A DNA stretch of 64,000 nt, from NCBI GenBank assembly GCA_028673005.1, contig CM054115.1, positions 124,001-188,000 of the forward strand. The letters run 5' to 3'. Position 1 is the stretch's first letter; each line of letters begins with the position of its first letter. This document shows positions 11,408 through 20,162 of this stretch, piece after piece. A model generated the notes under the pieces. That model worked only from the letters and a program-made list of their open reading frames with translations. It had not been told where the DNA came from and ran no database searches. The position numbers and the translations under genes were made by a program. The stretch is from Tanypteryx hageni (lineage: Eukaryota > Arthropoda > Insecta > Odonata > Petaluridae).

Positions 11408-12556
11408 CCCTCCTATGCCAATGCCTTCTTAGGCGAATGGGAGGAACGCTTTCTTGACGTTTCCCCCAGACCACTCCTATGGCTGATGTATATTGACGAT
11501 ATTTTTCTTCTCTGGACACATGGACCCGACTCGCTACAATCCTTTTTACAACGCCTCTCATCCCACCCCACGCTTTCCTTCACCCACCACTCCTCTGCCT
11601 CCAACATCACCTTCCTGGATGTCGATCTCTCCATCCGGGAAAACAAAATCCACACCAGCGTGCACCTCAAGCCTTCCAACCGCCTTCAATATCTCCAGTT
11701 CAACAGCTGCCATCCCCTCCACACCAAAACCTCTATTCCCTATGCCCTAGCCCGACGAGGGTGGGGAATTTGCTCGGACAGAGATTCCCTGTCTGAGTAC
11801 TGCTCCACCCTCGAACATGCCTTCTTACAGCGCGGATACCCGCCGGATCTGATCCGAGACCAAATCCGGCGGGCAGTTGCACCCACCACCCCTAACTCCC
11901 ACCTCAATACCCACACCACCACCGATTCCACCCTCCAACTCACCCTAACCACCCTGTATTTCCCCGGCATCCACGACATCCTGAAAAACATCCTGAAAGC
12001 CGCCCACCTTATCCTCTCATCCTCCCCTCACCAGATCCCATTTCCCAGACCACCGATGCTCTCCTTCCGCCGTCCCCCTAATCTGGCAAATATGCTATGG
12101 AAGAAAGAACCCCCAGCACCCACGCCTTTACACCCTGCCGGATCTTACCCCTGCGGTAGACCCCGATGTCTAACATGCCCAATAAACCCCCCCTGCAACT
12201 CCTTCTCCAGTCCCACAACCAACATCACCTACCCCATAACTTCCACCACCAACTGCACCACCCGCAATATCATTTACCTCCTGAGATGCACCCAATGTCC
12301 CGCCTTTTATGTTGTCCTCACCAGCAATCCCCTCAACATCCGCATGAATGGCCACCGCAACAGCGTCATTCTCAAACGACCGCTGCCGGTGGCCGTTCAT
12401 GCGAACAAACATAATTTAAAGTTCAACAACTGCTTCACAGTCAGAGTCATTCGCGCTCTCCCCGACAATTCTTCGGCTCCCCAACTCCGTCAGTGGGAGC
12501 TTTCGCATATCCATCTCCTAAACTCCTTCACTCCCCCAGGCCTCAACCTTCGATAG
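11408..12556 (+). CDS. Penelope-type reverse transcriptase/GIY-YIG protein, N-terminally truncated
   Basis: One uninterrupted frame of about 380 codons begins at the junction with the hAT duplicate and has no start codon of its own. Near its start is the reverse transcriptase catalytic box YIDDIFLLW (about 11490-11516). A connector rich in proline and threonine follows. The C-terminal part has paired cysteines (CGRPRCLTC, then LRCTQC) and the GIY-YIG endonuclease signature, FYVVLTSNPLNIRMNGHR. In the family the box reads YVGxT; here the glycine is valine, which may weaken nuclease activity. The homologue at 57872-58879 keeps the glycine. The protein would nick target DNA and copy the element RNA. 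With the N-terminal fingers missing it should be inactive. Confidence 0.85.
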   Translation, partial: PSYANAFLGEWEERFLDVSPRPLLWLMYIDDIFLLWTHGPDSLQSFLQRLSSHPTLSFTHHSSASNITFLDVDLSIRENKIHTSVHLKPSNRLQYLQFNSCHPLHTKTSIPYALARRGWGICSDRDSLSEYCSTLEHAFLQRGYPPDLIRDQIRRAVAPTTPNSHLNTHTTTDSTLQLTLTTLYFPGIHDILKNILKAAHLILSSSPHQIPFPRPPMLSFRRPPNLANMLWKKEPPAPTPLHPAGSYPCGRPRCLTCPINPPCNSFSSPTTNITYPITSTTNCTTRNIIYLLRCTQCPAFYVVLTSNPLNIRMNGHRNSVILKRPLPVAVHANKHNLKFNNCFTVRVIRALPDNSSAPQLRQWELSHIHLLNSFTPPGLNLR

Positions 12557-12698
12557 CTTTTCACACACTTTCTGTCTTCTTCCAACACCCTACCCATCCC
12601 CAACCCCCTCCGTTTCCTCCAATCCTCGACCTTTCCGTACTACCCTTCCACCCCCATGCCTCCACCCAGTGTCACCGCCATCAGTTCTCTCTCTGTAG

Positions 12699-12721
12699 CT
12701 GAAGAAGGAGTAGTTCCGAAA
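12699..12721 (+). ncRNA. Hammerhead-like core in Penelope tail 1
   Basis: CTGAAGA, then a short stem-loop GGAG-TAG-TTCC, then GAAA: the order of the hammerhead catalytic core (CUGANGA, stem II, GAAA). The next bases are GCTTTACGTT, so stem III would be very short and imperfect. Hammerheads are known in the terminal repeats of Penelope-like elements. Position 140 bases after the GIY-YIG stop fits. Cleavage is untested. Confidence 0.5.
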
Positions 12722-12896
12722 GCTTTACGTTTGTGATGTTTCTGTGTTTTTGTGTTATTTTACGTGTGTCGCTTCGACATCCCCGGGGCCTCGCCAACCT
12801 GAAGTCGTCTGATTGGTGAGTGCTCACTGGGTTTCCTCATCCCAACACCTTGTTGACATCCATATATTCATTTTACCTTTCCTTTTCCGTAAGTTG

Positions 12897-12897
<1 letters not shown>

Positions 12898-12953
<56 letters not shown>
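12898..12953. repeat. (TA)n microsatellite ending Penelope tail
   Basis: About 28 TA units directly after the conserved Penelope tail. The same tail-(TA)n arrangement recurs at 55507, 57805, 59148 and 59432, so the array is probably seeded by the element. Confidence 0.9.
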
Positions 12954-12954
<1 letters not shown>

Positions 12955-12958
<4 letters not shown>

Positions 12959-13085
12959 TAGTAGAAGGTGCTTGCATTTGAATTAAAGAAATATTTCCCA
13001 TGACGAAATATCTCTCTGAAAAATCAATGTTTTTTCAAGGTGAGATGAAATGCTTGCAGTATGCAAGCACCTTCTAATATATCGA
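12955..13085. repeat. Short hairpin member of the foldback family
   Basis: Begins actagtagaaggtgcttgc and ends with the inverted gcaagcaccttct. Only the outer part of the foldback unit at 13112-13740 is present. Confidence 0.65.
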
Positions 13086-13790
13086 CGTTTCTTACAGAGG
13101 AGGATATAACATACTAGTAGTTGGTGCTTGCATACTGCAAACATTTCATATCACCTTGAAAAAACATTCATTTTTCAGACAGACATTTCATCATTACAAA
13201 TGTTCTTTTAATTCTAAAGATTTCACCTCCGCAGCGATTTCCGTTTTCCCCAAATGTAAAAATAATAGTTTTAAACAATCCCCAAATGTTGCAATTTAAA
13301 ATTTTTTACACTTTCTCCATTATGGGGTACTAATGCTACACATTTCTGCAAAATTTTAAAGTTGTAGTACTTCTAGAAGTGAAATAATATTTTTCCAATT
13401 GTTTAAATTTTAAACATTTTTAACGGCCGCCGAATTATGTTTATGGAGAGATACAAATGTTTATTTGTGCAAGTGCACTGCTCTGTACACAAAATTTGAC
13501 AGAAATGTGTACCATTAGTACCCCATAATGGAGAAAGTATAAAAATCTTAAAATTGCAAAGTTTGGGGATAGTTTTAATCTATTATTTTTACATAAGGGA
13601 TACGCGAGATAACTGTGGAGGTGAAATCTTTAGATTAAAAAAAATATTTGTAATAATGAAATATCTGTCTGAAAAATGAATTTTTTATCAAGGTGAGATG
13701 ATATGCTTGCAGAATGCAAGCACCTTCTACTAGTATGTTATATCCTCCTATGTAAGAAACGTTGATATATAATGATAACAGGAGGATACT
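13086..13790. repeat. Foldback repeat (family R), full unit
   Basis: Arms of about 250 bases (13112-13365 and 13490-13740) are imperfect inverted copies; both tips read tactagtag...ggtgcttgca. The centre has aacggccgcc. The unit is flanked on both sides by oppositely oriented copies of tcctcct-ntgtaagaaacgt, part of the family. No coding capacity. Related units lie at 27432, 39925, 52540 and 55545, mostly half-units. The tip resembles a tRNA anticodon arm (gcttgca...tgcaagc). Confidence 0.75.
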
Positions 13791-14098
13791 AATGTCCAAC
13801 CCAAACTACAAGAGCTAGAGAGCTGAAAGTTTTAGTTTTTGTAGATATGATGGCGAAACCTACAGATAAAATGAGACTTCTTACCTGATTCTGAAAATTG
13901 CGTTTTTTTCTCATAAGAAAAGCATTGCGCCATTTTTGTAAATTAATTTTGGGCACTTGCCGGTAAGCTAGAAAAATGAAATTTTCAGTGTTGCTAGATG
14001 GCCGCAATATCTACTAGGAATTAAAACGTAATCCAGTGTGTAGACCAATCTAATAAGTTTAGTAAGCTGAAATTTTGCAAGATTATAGAATTTTTCTC
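13791..14098. other. No gene seen
   Basis: AT-rich spacer before the Gypsy insertion; nothing recognised. Confidence 0.55.
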
Positions 14099-14102
14099 AT
14101 AA

Positions 14103-14243
14103 TGTAATGTTTTTAATGCTGGCGCCGAGAAGACGAACGTCGGATGATAGATTTTCTTTTGTTTATGTTATTTCCCCGTACTTGCCGCGCGGAGCGTTGT
14201 CGGCGTCGAGGAAGGTTTATAAGGGACGACGCGATAAGAGAAA
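14103..14243 (+). repeat. 5' LTR, truncated by LINE insertion
   Basis: Matches 23764-23904 with about four differences. Similarity stops at gagaaaa (14243), where the LINE leader begins. The remaining ~500 bases known from the 3' LTR, and the primer-binding site, are missing. Confidence 0.88.
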
Positions 14244-14762
14244 AGGTGAGACTCGCTGAGAGTAATGCGCTTATTGGGTACTTGCGTCCCAATAGCCTAC
14301 TTCCTTGCACTACGTCTCGTTGTGCTTTACCTCATTATCCTGTTCACCCTGATCTTGACCTTGCTTCTCTCGGACGTTGATTTTGGCCAACGGATTTGCT
14401 CTTTCGTATTTTCCCGTCGAAATAGGGGGAGGCTAACAGAGTTCCTCCTTCTCACCTATTTCGCTTCTCCCCCACTGCGGAAGCTGGGCCCTGAAAAGGA
14501 CCTGATTTTCCGCTCTTGTGCATTGGCCCTTAAAAGGGCCCTTGCTGTCCTCCCTCTCCCCATTTCGCCCTGTAAAGGGCTTCGGTTTTTCCTGCTTTCT
14601 GCAGGGTCTGTGGCTCCGTTGCTTCTGTCGTTGTCGCGAACCGGGGGGAGGCTAACGCAGTTCCTCCTTCTCACCCGATTCGCCTCGGATCCGGTCGTGG
14701 ACCCCGCTGGGGGAGCCTCTCATTCCTGCTCCGCAGTTTGATCTCTTGTGGTCGTTGCCTGA
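14244..14762 (+). promoter_or_regulatory. LINE 5' untranslated region with repeated units
   Basis: Two copies of a ~32-base unit, gggggaggctaac...ttctcacc, start near 14425 and 14644. Between them are self-complementary words ggcccttaaaagggcc (about 14525) and gccctgtaaagggc (about 14567). Repeated leaders with internal promoters are common in non-LTR elements; promoter function is inferred. Confidence 0.5.
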
Positions 14763-16841
14763 ATGGATCCATCTGCCTTTCTTCCGCCACTCGCAATGTC
14801 GTCCTCGCCTCCTGAAAATGCACCTGCCAGCATGATTCTCCGCGGGCAGCACAGGCGGAGTATGTTATGCGATGGCTTAATAGGCTTCAAAACCCCTGAT
14901 GGTGCGATAAAGTACGTCTCTCAGGACCGCCTGAGAACGATGCAAATCGCCTCCATCCTTCGGTTGGAGAATCCTGTGAATCCCCGCAATACACACCGCC
15001 CCTCTCGAAAGGACTGCTTGGTGACTGACACGGCTGCCTGTTCCACCAGTCAGTCACCCACCGCAGGACGGCGCTGCCAAGTCCAAGGGGGGGAAAACCC
15101 GAAGAAAAAGAAGGGTGCTCCTTCCATGGGGGCGCAAAACCCAAATGCTCCTATCACATCGACGACTCAGGCCCCATCGCACGTGGCGGTGGTTCTACCT
15201 AAGCCCGTATCGGGGCAGCCAGCACCCCTCCCTTTTCCAATTGATACTCACCATATAGAGACAGAAAATCTGGATGCTCCCTCGCAAAAGAGGAAGCTCT
15301 CTAAATCCATAGAAGATGACTCTCTGGCACTGCATGCACCCAAGGAGTCCGCCACCCAGGGTGCTCAGGCAAATGCTGGAGAATCCGCCCCAGTGACGCC
15401 TGATTCCTCCCTACCCCTCTCTGAGTGTACCATGCCCGTTCCTGCGTCACTCACTGTGAGTGTCGAGGATATGGAGACCGAAACTTCTTGCTCCACACTG
15501 AAGCGGAAGCTTTCGGACGCACTGGAGGTAGTATCCTCAGGGCAATCGCATCACCCCCCGGAGCCTGCTACCCAGGAAGCGGAGGCCGCAGCCGATGAGC
15601 CTTTCGAGATCGTGACCAAGAAGAGGAGGAAGAGAGCCTCCAGAAAGAAGGTGGAAAATCCCTCCTCTAACGCCACCCAACCAAGTAGACCTAAGGTGAA
15701 GCCGATTAACGTCTATGGTGTACGGAACCACCCCGACCTCATTGACTCTCTCCAAGAGAGATGTGGCAATGAATTCGAGCTCGCAATCAGAGATGTCTCC
15801 ACCAGGGTCATCGTTACCTCGCCGGAACAGCGGGAGAAAGTCCTGCAGAACCTCGACGAGAAAAAGCTCGAGTACTTCTCGCACCCGACAGAGCATATCA
15901 AAACAGCTAGACTACTCATTAAGGGACTGGCCAGAGATTGCCCTCCAGCTAGAGTGGCCGCGGGGTTGGCGGCGTTGGGAATCACGGTTAAGTCCGTAAA
16001 GCACATGGTGCAAACGGCAGAGGGGAGGACACAACCTGACAAGACCAGAAAGTTCATCGCCGTGGTGGACAAAACTCCGGGCATCCCTCCCCTTCACAAG
16101 ATCACCCACATACAAAACTGTCGGGTGCAGGTGGAGTACTTCAAGGGAGGAGTAGCGCCGCAGACCTGCTTTAACTGCCAGAGATTCGGGCACTCCTCCC
16201 TTGGGTGTAGGATGGTGGCCCGCTGCTATAAATGCGCGGGAAATCATCGGCCCCGCGACTGCCCCAACCCACCCACGGCACCTAGGAAGTGCTGTAACTG
16301 CGGTGGTGACCATCCCTCCACATACAGGCAATGTTCTGTTTACATTGAAGCTTTGGACAAGGCGCTGGCGGCAAATAAGCGCAATGATGCGCTACAGCGC
16401 AAGGCCAACAAAGGCAGAACAGTGACTCCGACGGCGGTTGCCAAGCGATCCTCCACTGTCGTCCCGGGCAGAAACTTTGCGGCCGCGGTGGCCAGTGCCA
16501 GCATGACCTCTGATCCCGAGCTCCTGAGGAGGGCTGAGCCTGCTATTCCAAGCTGTGCCAGCACCAAAGCGGCGCCCGAGCCTCAGAGGGATCCTCCGCC
16601 TACGGCAAAACCACAGGCATCAACACCCTCCGCGGGGCAGCTAGTGCCACCTGCGCCGCGTGGCGCCCCTCCCGCCACTCGAAGCCAACCTGTTCCCTCT
16701 GACGATGAGGAGCTATGGGATACCATAGTTTCTATAACGAGGGTCCTGAAGAAGCACGTTTCCAGCCGCCAAGGGCTCCTTCTCCTGGCGTTGCTGGAGG
16801 AAATTGCCCTTTCTAAGTCCGGAAATGGAGATACGCCGTAA
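14763..16841 (+). CDS. LINE ORF1: gag-like nucleic-acid-binding protein
   Basis: An intact 692-codon frame from ATG at 14763. The N-terminal half is low-complexity, rich in Pro, Ser, Ala and Thr, with two paralogous stretches (KRKLSKSIEDD and KRKLSDALEVV) and a basic cluster KKRRKRASRKK near residue 287. Residues about 320-440 form the pre-zinc-knuckle domain typical of Jockey-clade ORF1. Then come three zinc knuckles: CFNCQRFGHSSLGC, CYKCAGNHRPRDC and CCNCGGDHPSTYRQC (about 465-520). A Pro/Ala-rich tail follows. It coats the LINE RNA and aids target-primed reverse transcription. The stop is two bases before the ORF2 ATG (TAAAATG), suggesting termination-reinitiation. Remarkably intact beside the broken ORF2. 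Confidence 0.88.
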   Translation: MDPSAFLPPLAMSSSPPENAPASMILRGQHRRSMLCDGLIGFKTPDGAIKYVSQDRLRTMQIASILRLENPVNPRNTHRPSRKDCLVTDTAACSTSQSPTAGRRCQVQGGENPKKKKGAPSMGAQNPNAPITSTTQAPSHVAVVLPKPVSGQPAPLPFPIDTHHIETENLDAPSQKRKLSKSIEDDSLALHAPKESATQGAQANAGESAPVTPDSSLPLSECTMPVPASLTVSVEDMETETSCSTLKRKLSDALEVVSSGQSHHPPEPATQEAEAAADEPFEIVTKKRRKRASRKKVENPSSNATQPSRPKVKPINVYGVRNHPDLIDSLQERCGNEFELAIRDVSTRVIVTSPEQREKVLQNLDEKKLEYFSHPTEHIKTARLLIKGLARDCPPARVAAGLAALGITVKSVKHMVQTAEGRTQPDKTRKFIAVVDKTPGIPPLHKITHIQNCRVQVEYFKGGVAPQTCFNCQRFGHSSLGCRMVARCYKCAGNHRPRDCPNPPTAPRKCCNCGGDHPSTYRQCSVYIEALDKALAANKRNDALQRKANKGRTVTPTAVAKRSSTVVPGRNFAAAVASASMTSDPELLRRAEPAIPSCASTKAAPEPQRDPPPTAKPQASTPSAGQLVPPAPRGAPPATRSQPVPSDDEELWDTIVSITRVLKKHVSSRQGLLLLALLEEIALSKSGNGDTP

Positions 16842-16842
16842 A

Positions 16843-18636
16843 ATGGGGTGTTTTTTGATAGTGGGTTGGAACGCCAACGGGATTCGCCACCGTACCGACG
16901 AACCCCTCCCACTCCTTCATGACCTTGGTGCCTCGGTCGCTGCCATCGGCGAGACGCGGTTAACGCCCATCATCCCCCTGAACCTGCGAGGGTGGGCTGT
17001 GCTCAGAAAGGACAGGACAGGCCGCCCTGGAGGGGGGGTCGCCCTCCTGATCCACACGTCCCTAAGGTTCTACGAGTGCCAGCTCCCGGAGATGAACCAG
17101 CTCGAGGCAGTGGCCGCGGTCATTCGCATGACCAAAAGAGGTTGCGAGTGGTGTCCGCGTATTACCCTCCTGGAGAACACCTTGATGAGGATGATATGTA
17201 TGCTCTTTTTCCCCCTGATGGAGTCCTGACGGTTGTGCTTGGTGACATCAATGCCAAGCACAGAGCCTGGCACTCCAGGCTGTCTAACCCCAGGGGGCGG
17301 AAGCTCTATCGCCTCATCGAGGATGCGGGGTTATCTGTCTTGGGGCCCAGAACCCCGACCTACCTTCCTACTTCCGACGTTCTGGACATTGTCACTTCCT
17401 GAAATGCTCAGTCGTCTCTAAACGTGTCCACCCTGAACGAGCTATCGTCAGACCATCTGCCAATACTCCTTCATTACGGCAACCTCCCGGTCAGGCTCCC
17501 CCCCTCTTCAACGGCGCGACTTCGCCAAGGCGAATTGGGTAACCTTCCGTGTCCAAGTAGCTTCTGCCCTCCCGGCTAATGCTGAGGAGCCGCAATCCCC
17601 TGAGCAAGCTGATGCCATGGCAACTTTTGTGTCTGGTGTCATCCGAGAAGCAATGGAGGGGAATATTCTCTGGAAATTCGCTCCCAGGCTGATCTCCCGA
17701 CGGCTCCCTGAGCCAGTCCGGCGGATCATCACCCACAGGAACAGCGTGCGGCGCCACCGCACACAGGATTTGCGCAACCTGCTCGACCGCCTTAACAGGG
17801 AGGTCCGAGAAGCGATCCGGGAGATGAAAACCGACGCCTGGGAGGAACAGTTGGCGGAGGTGTCCCTTGCTGATCACTCCATCTGGCGGGTTTGTCGTGG
17901 TTTAAAATCCACCCAGCGGAGGGACCCTCCCCTCTCAACTCCTACAGGACTTGCCTGCTCCCCCAGGGAAAAAGGCGGAAGTGTTTGCAGAACACCTTGC
18001 TAGCACCTTCCGGCCTAACCCTTCCACTGCTGACTCGGCGGATTCTGAGGCGGCGGTGGAAACAGCCATGAATGCTATTCAAAATGCTGCTGATGACGAT
18101 CGGGACTTTTTTTCTCGAATTGGCACCGCGGAAGTAGTTGCTGTGATGAAGAACCTATCCTCGCACCTCTCTCCAGGTGATGATGAAATCAGCGGGTTGG
18201 TGATTAAGCAGCTCCCTGTTGCAGCTGTACAGTTCCTTACAGCGCTGTACAATGGCTGCTTACGCATCCGCCACTTCCCTGAGGAGTGGAAAAGGGCGAA
18301 GATAATTGGGATTCCAAAAGCTAATAAGGCTGCGAGTATTGCCGAGAATTATCGCCCCATTTCCCTCCTCAATAACTTTGGGAAGATGTTCGAGAGGCTG
18401 ATCCTCCCAACACTGCGGAGACACCTCTCCGATAAGAATGTCATCCCTGGAGAGCAGTTCGGCTTCCGCCAGCAGCATTCCACCTCGCATCAGCTTGCCA
18501 GGGTCGTCGGCTTCATCACCGATGGCTTTAATGTCCGGCATAGGACGGCGGCGGTTTTCTTGGACATTAGCCAGGCGTTTGACCGAGTCTGGCAGGAGGC
18601 ACTGATGGCCAAAATGCTTTGGGCTGGTATGCCTCC
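16843..18636 (+). pseudogene. LINE ORF2: endonuclease and partial reverse transcriptase
   Basis: Starts at ATG 16843. The apurinic-endonuclease-like domain shows WNANGIRHR, IGETRL and, after a frameshift near 17130, SAYYPPG, GDINAKHRAWHS and a final SDHLP after a stop at 17399-17401. The linker follows in another frame (17617-17950), then the reverse transcriptase (17951-18636) with PGDDEISGL, NYRPISLLNN, GFRQQHST and FLDISQAFDRVW, the first catalytic aspartate motif. The sequence ends there: the YADD box, thumb and 3' tail are missing. At least three frame breaks, one stop and the deletion make it inactive. Confidence 0.85.
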
Positions 18637-19632
18637 AACGATTTACCCAAGACAGAAACGCTGAAGTACTGTGAGCGTTTTGGGTTGAGTACGGAAGGTA
18701 CACTCGACCAAATCCGTGCCAGGATTCGTACTCATTGCCGAGAGTTAGAGAGAGAGTCAGAGGAAAAACTCACTTCCCGAGAACGAATGGAGTCTCTGCT
18801 GGAAAAACTAGTTAGCGCGGTCTCGATGAGAGAAAATCCCGGACCTAATTTTTCAGATTTGATCAAATGTGCGAGCCGTAAAAGGTTGACATTTTCTGGA
18901 AACGTTGGGGAAGGCGTCGCAACCTTCTTAGATGAGTGTGGCGAGTTTCAAAGCATGACGGGGGTTTCCGATGAGTTTGTTGCGTTTGACTCCCCATTTA
19001 CTTCAAGGAAACGCGTTGAAGTGGTTCCGAGTGAACAGGAGTTCTTTTCAGTCGTTCTCCGATTTTGAGGTAGCACTGCGTTTAACTTACTTACCCGCGG
19101 ATTATGAAATGAAATGAAGAAGGACCTCTTTAAGAGAACGCAGGGTATGGATGAGAGGGTTAGCGAGTATATCACCTGCGTTGCTACCATGAACGGTCGT
19201 CTTAGCCGTTCGTTAACGGAGTCTGAATTAGCGGAGTTAGCTTATAGTAACTTAAACCCAGTTTTCCTAAAACACATCCCTCCCCGCGTTTTTTCTAACC
19301 TGAACGAATTAATGACGGCAGGAAGAGCAGTGGAGGAGACCCTTGCGAAATGCGATCTATACCAAGCACCTCCGATGCCTTCCGAGATGGTAGACCCGGA
19401 GTTTGGTTGCGAAAGGAAAATTAGTAAACAGACGAGTTCCGTATTGATCGTGACGAACCCTCAAGGATCGGAAAAAGGTGAAAACACCCAGAAATGCTGG
19501 AATTGTGGGATGTTGGGTCACCGTTATCGGCACTGCAAGAAAACTCTCAGAAGGTTCTGCCGCCGATGCGGCCAGATGGGGGAAACGGCGACAACATGTA
19601 GGTGTTCGGGAAACGCGGACGAGGAGCCTTAA
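18637..19632 (+). pseudogene. Gypsy gag, N-terminus lost
   Basis: Begins at the LINE junction with a helix-rich SAP-like segment (LPKTETLKYCERFGLS, TLDQIRARIR). A frameshift at about 19065-19110 separates it from the rest. The nucleocapsid part has two CCHC knuckles: CWNCGMLGHRYRHC (about 19496-19537) and CRRCGQMGETATTC (about 19559-19600). The second has an unusual threonine where the family has histidine. Gag would form the particle and bind RNA. Without the start it cannot be expressed from its own LTR. Confidence 0.8.
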
Positions 19633-20162
19633 GACCGGACGTAAGGTCCCTCGCTTGCGAGCGAAAACCGCCCGGATTAGATAACCAATGGGACGCTTGG
19701 CTCGAAAAAGTCAGAAGTTTCATGGTTAAATATCGCGGTCTCTCTGCGGGGAAAAATGTACGTATGTTTGTGGAATTAGAAATCTTTGGCAGAAAATGGC
19801 CGGCTCTATTAGATTCGGGATCTACACGGTCCTTGATAAATTCGGCTGTGGAAGTATGGCTAAAGGGCCTCGATGTACCCGTGTATGCCCAGGCCACCAA
19901 GATGGAATTAGCAGATGGCCGCCGGTCTGAAATTTCTAATTTTTTTAATGTTCCCGTAAGTTTCGGGGGGAAAGAGACCATTACTCATTTTGACGTTCTA
20001 GCGAGTATGAATTATTATATAATTTTGGGGGCAGATTTTTTGTGTAAACTGGGAGCGTGTTTAGATTTTTTAAACTTTAAACTTTTCCTGATGGTGGTGA
20101 GATTCCCGTCTCGCGCACTTGTGGTTTGCACGACTCTTTTAGCGGTGAATTTCAGGAAGTGA
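19602..20162 (+). pseudogene. Gypsy protease
   Basis: The frame overlaps the gag end by 31 bases and carries the aspartic protease triad as LLDSGSTRSLI (about 19804-19836), then the flap region and YIILGADFL (about 20014-20040), the second conserved box. The frame is lost near 20130, where the reverse transcriptase continues in another frame. It would cleave the polyprotein. Confidence 0.8.

Larger units (their letters stand above)
11408..12953 (+). mobile_element. Penelope-like element 1, 5'-truncated
   Basis: Starts abruptly inside the reverse transcriptase, as expected of 5' truncation during target-primed reverse transcription, and runs through a GIY-YIG domain, a hammerhead-like motif (12699-12721) and a conserved ~240-base tail into a (TA)n array. 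The coding part is GC-rich and C-rich, unlike its surroundings. The same tail recurs at 55378-55540 (reversed) and 59215-59475. Confidence 0.85.
14244..18636 (+). mobile_element. Jockey-clade LINE, 3' end lost
   Basis: A leader with repeated promoter-like units, ORF1 (zinc-knuckle protein) and ORF2 (endonuclease, reverse transcriptase) in the usual order. The 5' end lies in the Gypsy LTR. At about 18636, in the reverse transcriptase just after its first aspartate motif, sequence switches directly to Gypsy gag. LINEs normally lose their 5' ends, so loss of the 3' end with the adjoining Gypsy leader points to a later deletion. Confidence 0.82.

Noticed and set aside
12166..12414. His/Pro-rich open frame
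   Set aside because: Shadow of the Penelope reading frame in another phase.
14456..16912. Several minus-strand and shifted open frames over the LINE ORF1
   Set aside because: They overlap a convincing ORF1 with zinc knuckles and are shadows of its GC-rich sequence.
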